Shown in pieces: positions 13,363 through 16,551 of a stretch of DNA of 16,551 nt (its first letter is position 1; each line of letters opens with the position of its first letter). Under the pieces are notes generated by a model. That model did no database searches. It was not told where the DNA came from and worked only from the letters and a program-made list of their open reading frames with translations. The stretch comes from Bacteroidales bacterium (GTDB lineage: Bacteria; Bacteroidota; Bacteroidia; Bacteroidales; UBA932): contig JAEEQI010000038.1 of assembly GCA_016285215.1 (NCBI GenBank), positions 1 to 16,551 of the forward strand, in the 5' to 3' direction. The position numbers and the translations under genes are program-made.

Positions 13363-15800
13363 AATTATCTTACAATTGGCTTAAGGAGTATCTGAAGTGT
13401 GACCTCACCCCCGAGCAGGTGGCCGAGGCTATGACTTCCATCGGTATTGAAGTGGACAGCGTGGAAATGCAGGAAGTGATTCCCGGCGGTCTCAAGGGTG
13501 TGGTAGTGGCCCAGGTGCTTACCTGCGACCCTCATCCCGACAGCGACCACCTTCACGTAACCACCGTGAACGACGGCACCCCCGAGCCCGTGCAGGTTGT
13601 GTGCGGCGCTCCCAACGTGGCTGCCGGCCAGAAGGTGCTCTTCGCCCAGCTGGGAACCGTCCTCCCCGGAGACTTCAAGATCAAGAAGTCCAAGATCCGC
13701 GGAGTGGAGAGCTTCGGTATGATTTGCGCCGAAGATGAACTGGGCATTGGCGCCAGCCACGCCGGCATTATGGTGCTGCCGGAAGATGCCGTTGTGGGCA
13801 CTCCCGCCAAGGAATATCTTCAGCTCAAGGACGAGGCTGTAATTGAATACGAAATCACCGCCAACCGCATTGATGCGGCTTCCCATATCGGTGTAGCCCG
13901 TGACCTGTACGGCTACCTCAAGAGCAAGGACATTCCCGCCCAGCTCTGCATTCCTTCCGTAGACGCTTTCAAGGAAGGCGAGGGCGAGTCCATCCCCGTG
14001 GAGGTGCTGGACAACGAGGGCGCTCCCCGTTACGTGGGTATCACCGTCAAGGGCGTGAAGGTGGGTCCCAGCCCCGAGTGGCTGCAGGAGAAGCTGCTTT
14101 CCATCGGCCTTAAACCCATCAACAACGTGGTGGATATCTCCAACTTCGTGCTCTTTGAGACGGGCCAGCCCCTGCACACCTTTGACGCTGCCAAGACCAA
14201 GGGCAAGGTCATCGTGCGCCGTGCAGCCCAGGGAGAAGCCATCCGTACGCTGGACGGTGTAGACCGCAAACTGGCTGCCTGCGATATGGTCATTGCCAAC
14301 CAGGACGGCCCTATGTGCATTGCCGGTGTGTTTGGAGGCGAGGATTCCGGTGTTACTGAAAACACCGTGGACGTGTTCATCGAGGGAGCTTACTTTGACC
14401 CCGTGAGCATCCGCAAGACGGCCAAGAGCCAGCAGCTGAGCACCGACGCCAGCTTCCGCTTCGAGCGTGGAGCAGACCCCGAGGCTGCCCTGTATGCTGC
14501 CAAGCGCGCCGCCCTCCTCATCCTGGAGGTCGCCGGCGGCAAGGTGGTGGGCAAGGTTCGCGAGATTTATCCCCAGCCCATCGGCCGTGCCCAGATTGAA
14601 CTGGATTATGCCCGTATAGAGCATTTCATCGGCAAGGAAATTGGCTGGAAGACCATCGAGAAGATTCTGCAGGGCCTCAACTACCAGTTTGTGAAGGAAT
14701 GGGACGGCGGCGCCCTGGTGGCTGCCCCCACCTATATGGTAGACGTAACCCGTGAGTGCGACGTGGTGGAAGAAATCCTCCGCATCTACGGTTACAATAA
14801 CATAGAGCTGCCCGGCAACCTCCGTATGAGCGTGAATCCTTCGCAGCAGCCGGATCCCGAGGCCACCCGCAACAACATTTCCAACTGGCTGGCCGCCAAC
14901 GGATTTGTAGAGACTATGAACAACTCCCTCACCAAGGAGGACTACTATACCAAGCTGGAAACCTTCCCGGCAGAGAAATGCGTTCACATTGTGAACCCGC
15001 TGAGCTCCGACCTCAACGTGATGCGGCAGACCCTACTGCTCAACGGTCTGGAAGTGGTGGCCTACAACCTCAACCGTCAGGCCGTTTCCCTCAAGTTCTT
15101 CGAGTACGGCTCCGTGTACCAGCGCCTGCCCGAGACGGACGGCACCACCCTGGCCGGTTATGAGGAGCACCGCTGCTTCTCGCTGTTCATCAGCGGAACG
15201 CCGGACAAGGCCTGGCGCAACCCCGCCCAGAAGTCCAACTTCTTCCTCCTCAAGGGTTACGTGGAGTCCCTGATGGCCCGCTACCGCATTGACGTGAACA
15301 GCCTGGCCACCGGCGCCACTCCCGCAGACCTCTTCTCCGAGGGTATAACCTACAGCCTGCCCGGCAAGGAGCCCAAGCTCCTGGCCACCCTGGGCACCCT
15401 GAACCCCGCCCTGTGCAAACGCTTCGGCATCAAGCAGCCCGTGTTTGCCGCAGAGATCAACTGGGAAGTCCTGTTCACCCTCATCAAGCGTGACAAGTTC
15501 TCCTTCAAGGAGCTGCCCCGCTTCCCGGAGGTACGCAGAGACCTGGCTCTGCTGCTCAACGAAGGCGTTGCCTACGCCGACGTCCGTCAGTGCGCCCTCC
15601 GCGCCGGCAAGAAGCTCATCAAGAGCGTGAGCCTCTTTGACGTATACCGCGGAGAAAAGATCCCCGAAGGCAAGAAGCAGTATGCCCTTAACTTTGTACT
15701 TCAGGATCCCGAGCGTACCCTCACCGATACCGAGGTGGAAAGCACTATGAACCGCGTGCTCACCGCCCTGCAGAACGAACTGGGAGCCACGCTGCGCTAA
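13359..15800 (+). CDS. pheT: Phenylalanyl-tRNA synthetase beta subunit
   Basis: An 813-residue beta subunit of the alpha2-beta2 PheRS, which charges tRNA-Phe. Domains in order: an N-terminal segment (MKLSYNWLKEYL), an EMAPII-like tRNA-binding domain (about 42-150, DPHPDSDHLHV), the B3/B4 editing region (about 210-390), B5 (about 415-485, with DVTRECDVVEEILRIYGY carrying the acidic metal ligands), the inactive catalytic-like core, and the C-terminal FDX-ACB anticodon-binding domain (about 715-813, LPRFPEVRRDLALLL). Length is normal. The partner pheS is not in the window, so the two subunits are encoded apart. It overlaps ftsY by ATGA and the lipoprotein gene by one base (TAATG), which implies tightly coupled translation. 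Confidence 0.98.
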   Translation: MKLSYNWLKEYLKCDLTPEQVAEAMTSIGIEVDSVEMQEVIPGGLKGVVVAQVLTCDPHPDSDHLHVTTVNDGTPEPVQVVCGAPNVAAGQKVLFAQLGTVLPGDFKIKKSKIRGVESFGMICAEDELGIGASHAGIMVLPEDAVVGTPAKEYLQLKDEAVIEYEITANRIDAASHIGVARDLYGYLKSKDIPAQLCIPSVDAFKEGEGESIPVEVLDNEGAPRYVGITVKGVKVGPSPEWLQEKLLSIGLKPINNVVDISNFVLFETGQPLHTFDAAKTKGKVIVRRAAQGEAIRTLDGVDRKLAACDMVIANQDGPMCIAGVFGGEDSGVTENTVDVFIEGAYFDPVSIRKTAKSQQLSTDASFRFERGADPEAALYAAKRAALLILEVAGGKVVGKVREIYPQPIGRAQIELDYARIEHFIGKEIGWKTIEKILQGLNYQFVKEWDGGALVAAPTYMVDVTRECDVVEEILRIYGYNNIELPGNLRMSVNPSQQPDPEATRNNISNWLAANGFVETMNNSLTKEDYYTKLETFPAEKCVHIVNPLSSDLNVMRQTLLLNGLEVVAYNLNRQAVSLKFFEYGSVYQRLPETDGTTLAGYEEHRCFSLFISGTPDKAWRNPAQKSNFFLLKGYVESLMARYRIDVNSLATGATPADLFSEGITYSLPGKEPKLLATLGTLNPALCKRFGIKQPVFAAEINWEVLFTLIKRDKFSFKELPRFPEVRRDLALLLNEGVAYADVRQCALRAGKKLIKSVSLFDVYRGEKIPEGKKQYALNFVLQDPERTLTDTEVESTMNRVLTALQNELGATLR

Positions 15801-16285
15801 TGAAAAAGTTTCTTCTTCTCATTGTGCCGTTTGTGCTGGCGGTCTCCTGTCACAGGGGGCCGGAGCGCATTTCGCGCGGTGATATGGAAGATATAATGTA
15901 TGGAATCCTGCTGCAGGACCAGTATATCAAGGTCAATTCCGTTTCCAAGAGAATAACGGACACCACCCTGGTGTACGAAGGCATCTTTGAGCAGTACGGC
16001 TATGATACGGACGATTTCCTCTATAGCCTGAACTACTATCTGGAAGACCCTTCCCGTATGGAGAAGGTGATGGAGAAGGTGGAAGCCCGTCTCAAGGATG
16101 AATCCAAGCTGCTCTCAGAAGAGATAAAGGCCGAAACGTGGCGCTCCGGTTTTATGCGCATCTACAACCTTCGGCCCGATACTTTCCGACAGCCGCAGCC
16201 TTCTTCGGCCCTGGATACCCTGTCCGTGCTGTTCAACAAGGATTCCCTGGCTTACAAGCCCCATAAATTGAAACGTTTGAGATGA
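15800..16285 (+). CDS. DUF4296 family lipoprotein
   Basis: A 161-residue putative lipoprotein. A basic, hydrophobic signal (MKKFLLLIVPFVLAVSC) ends in Cys17, a plausible lipobox (AVSC). The residues after Cys (HRGPE) lack the acidic run that marks surface export in Bacteroidota, so a periplasm-facing anchor is more likely. The rest is helical and charged, with the DUF4296 pattern at its start (ISRGDMEDIMYGILLQDQYI) and a repeating E/K helix near 90-120. Function unknown. It is translationally linked to pheT (TAATG) and to the amidohydrolase gene (ATGA). A DUF4296 gene next to an amidohydrolase is an arrangement I associate with Bacteroidota. Confidence 0.82.
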   Translation: MKKFLLLIVPFVLAVSCHRGPERISRGDMEDIMYGILLQDQYIKVNSVSKRITDTTLVYEGIFEQYGYDTDDFLYSLNYYLEDPSRMEKVMEKVEARLKDESKLLSEEIKAETWRSGFMRIYNLRPDTFRQPQPSSALDTLSVLFNKDSLAYKPHKLKRLR

Positions 16286-16551
16286 CCCGATACGCTGCCC
16301 GATACCTGTATACGCTTACTTCGCCCCTTCCTTTGGAGAATGCCTATGTGGAAGTGGACGACAACGGGGTAGTGCTGGGAACCGGCCTGTGCGAAGAAGG
16401 GGAGACCGTCCTGGACGGTGCCCTGTGCCCGGGTATGGTCAATGCCCACTGCCACGTGGAACTTTCCTATATGAAGGGAATGTTCCGCAAGGGAACGGGT
16501 ATGGCCGGTTTCATTGACCAGATCAACGCCCTTAGAGACACGTCTTCTCTG
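16282..16551 (+). CDS. Amidohydrolase family protein, N-terminal part (cut by window end)
   Basis: The first 90 residues of a metal-dependent amidohydrolase; the reading frame is open to the window end. After a small beta domain (RYLYTLTSPLPLENAYVEVD, VVLGTGL) comes CPGMVNAHCHVELSYMKGMF, with the HxH metal-binding pair (His-Cys-His) of the cytosine deaminase/chlorohydrolase/aminodeoxyfutalosine deaminase group. Members deaminate purine-type or related compounds; the substrate cannot be decided from this part. The ATG overlaps the DUF4296 stop (ATGA), so the two are co-expressed. The remaining metal ligands (His, His, Asp) would lie beyond the window. Confidence 0.85.
   Translation, partial: MTRYAARYLYTLTSPLPLENAYVEVDDNGVVLGTGLCEEGETVLDGALCPGMVNAHCHVELSYMKGMFRKGTGMAGFIDQINALRDTSSL

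Noticed and set aside
13365..14987. Antisense open frame of 540 codons opposite pheT
   Set aside because: Shadow of pheT produced by biased codon use; no independent start signal or promoter box is seen.

Overview
The window reads as a stretch of a Bacteroidota (Bacteroidales-like) chromosome. The evidence is the set of Bacteroidota-typical families (DUF4199, DUF4295, DUF4296, DUF3857/transglutaminase proteins, ammonia-dependent AsnA), repeated TAnnTTTG -7 promoter boxes, and a near absence of Shine-Dalgarno sequences in front of genes. By eye the coding DNA is GC-rich, which suggests a higher-GC gut or rumen lineage rather than Bacteroides itself; genus cannot be told. Every gene I can support is on the + strand.

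Layout. (1) 1-482: the 3' end of a 23S rRNA gene, a short spacer, a complete 5S rRNA gene and a strong terminator closing the rrn operon. (2) 534-5835: an envelope-type operon with its own promoter: a four-helix DUF4199 membrane protein, a polyprenyl-phosphate-type GT2 glycosyltransferase, and two overlapping exported DUF3857/transglutaminase-like proteins. Only the second of these keeps a Cys-His pair. (3) 5862-11298: a long translation operon, thrS-infC-rpmI-rplT-lepB-rpmB-rpmG-DUF4295, closed by a hairpin-rich GC element and a terminator. (4) 11307-12389: asnA as a single transcription unit with its own promoter and terminator. (5) 12391-end: ftsY-pheT-DUF4296 lipoprotein-amidohydrolase, all joined by 1-4 base overlaps; the last gene runs off the window.

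How the genes fit together. Most of the window serves protein synthesis: rRNA, four large-subunit proteins, IF3, Thr- and Phe-tRNA synthetases and an asparagine synthetase. Protein export genes (FtsY, the SRP receptor, and LepB, signal peptidase I) are set among them.

The most interesting signals are regulatory. infC appears to start at AUC behind the only strong Shine-Dalgarno sequence in the window. rplT is preceded by a bulged hairpin that could be an L20 autoregulatory site. Two promoters lie so close to their start codons that the mRNAs should be nearly leaderless. I found no mobile element, CRISPR array, tRNA gene or phage gene, and no wholly unknown multi-gene system. The DUF4199-GT2-DUF3857 pair is the least characterised group here.
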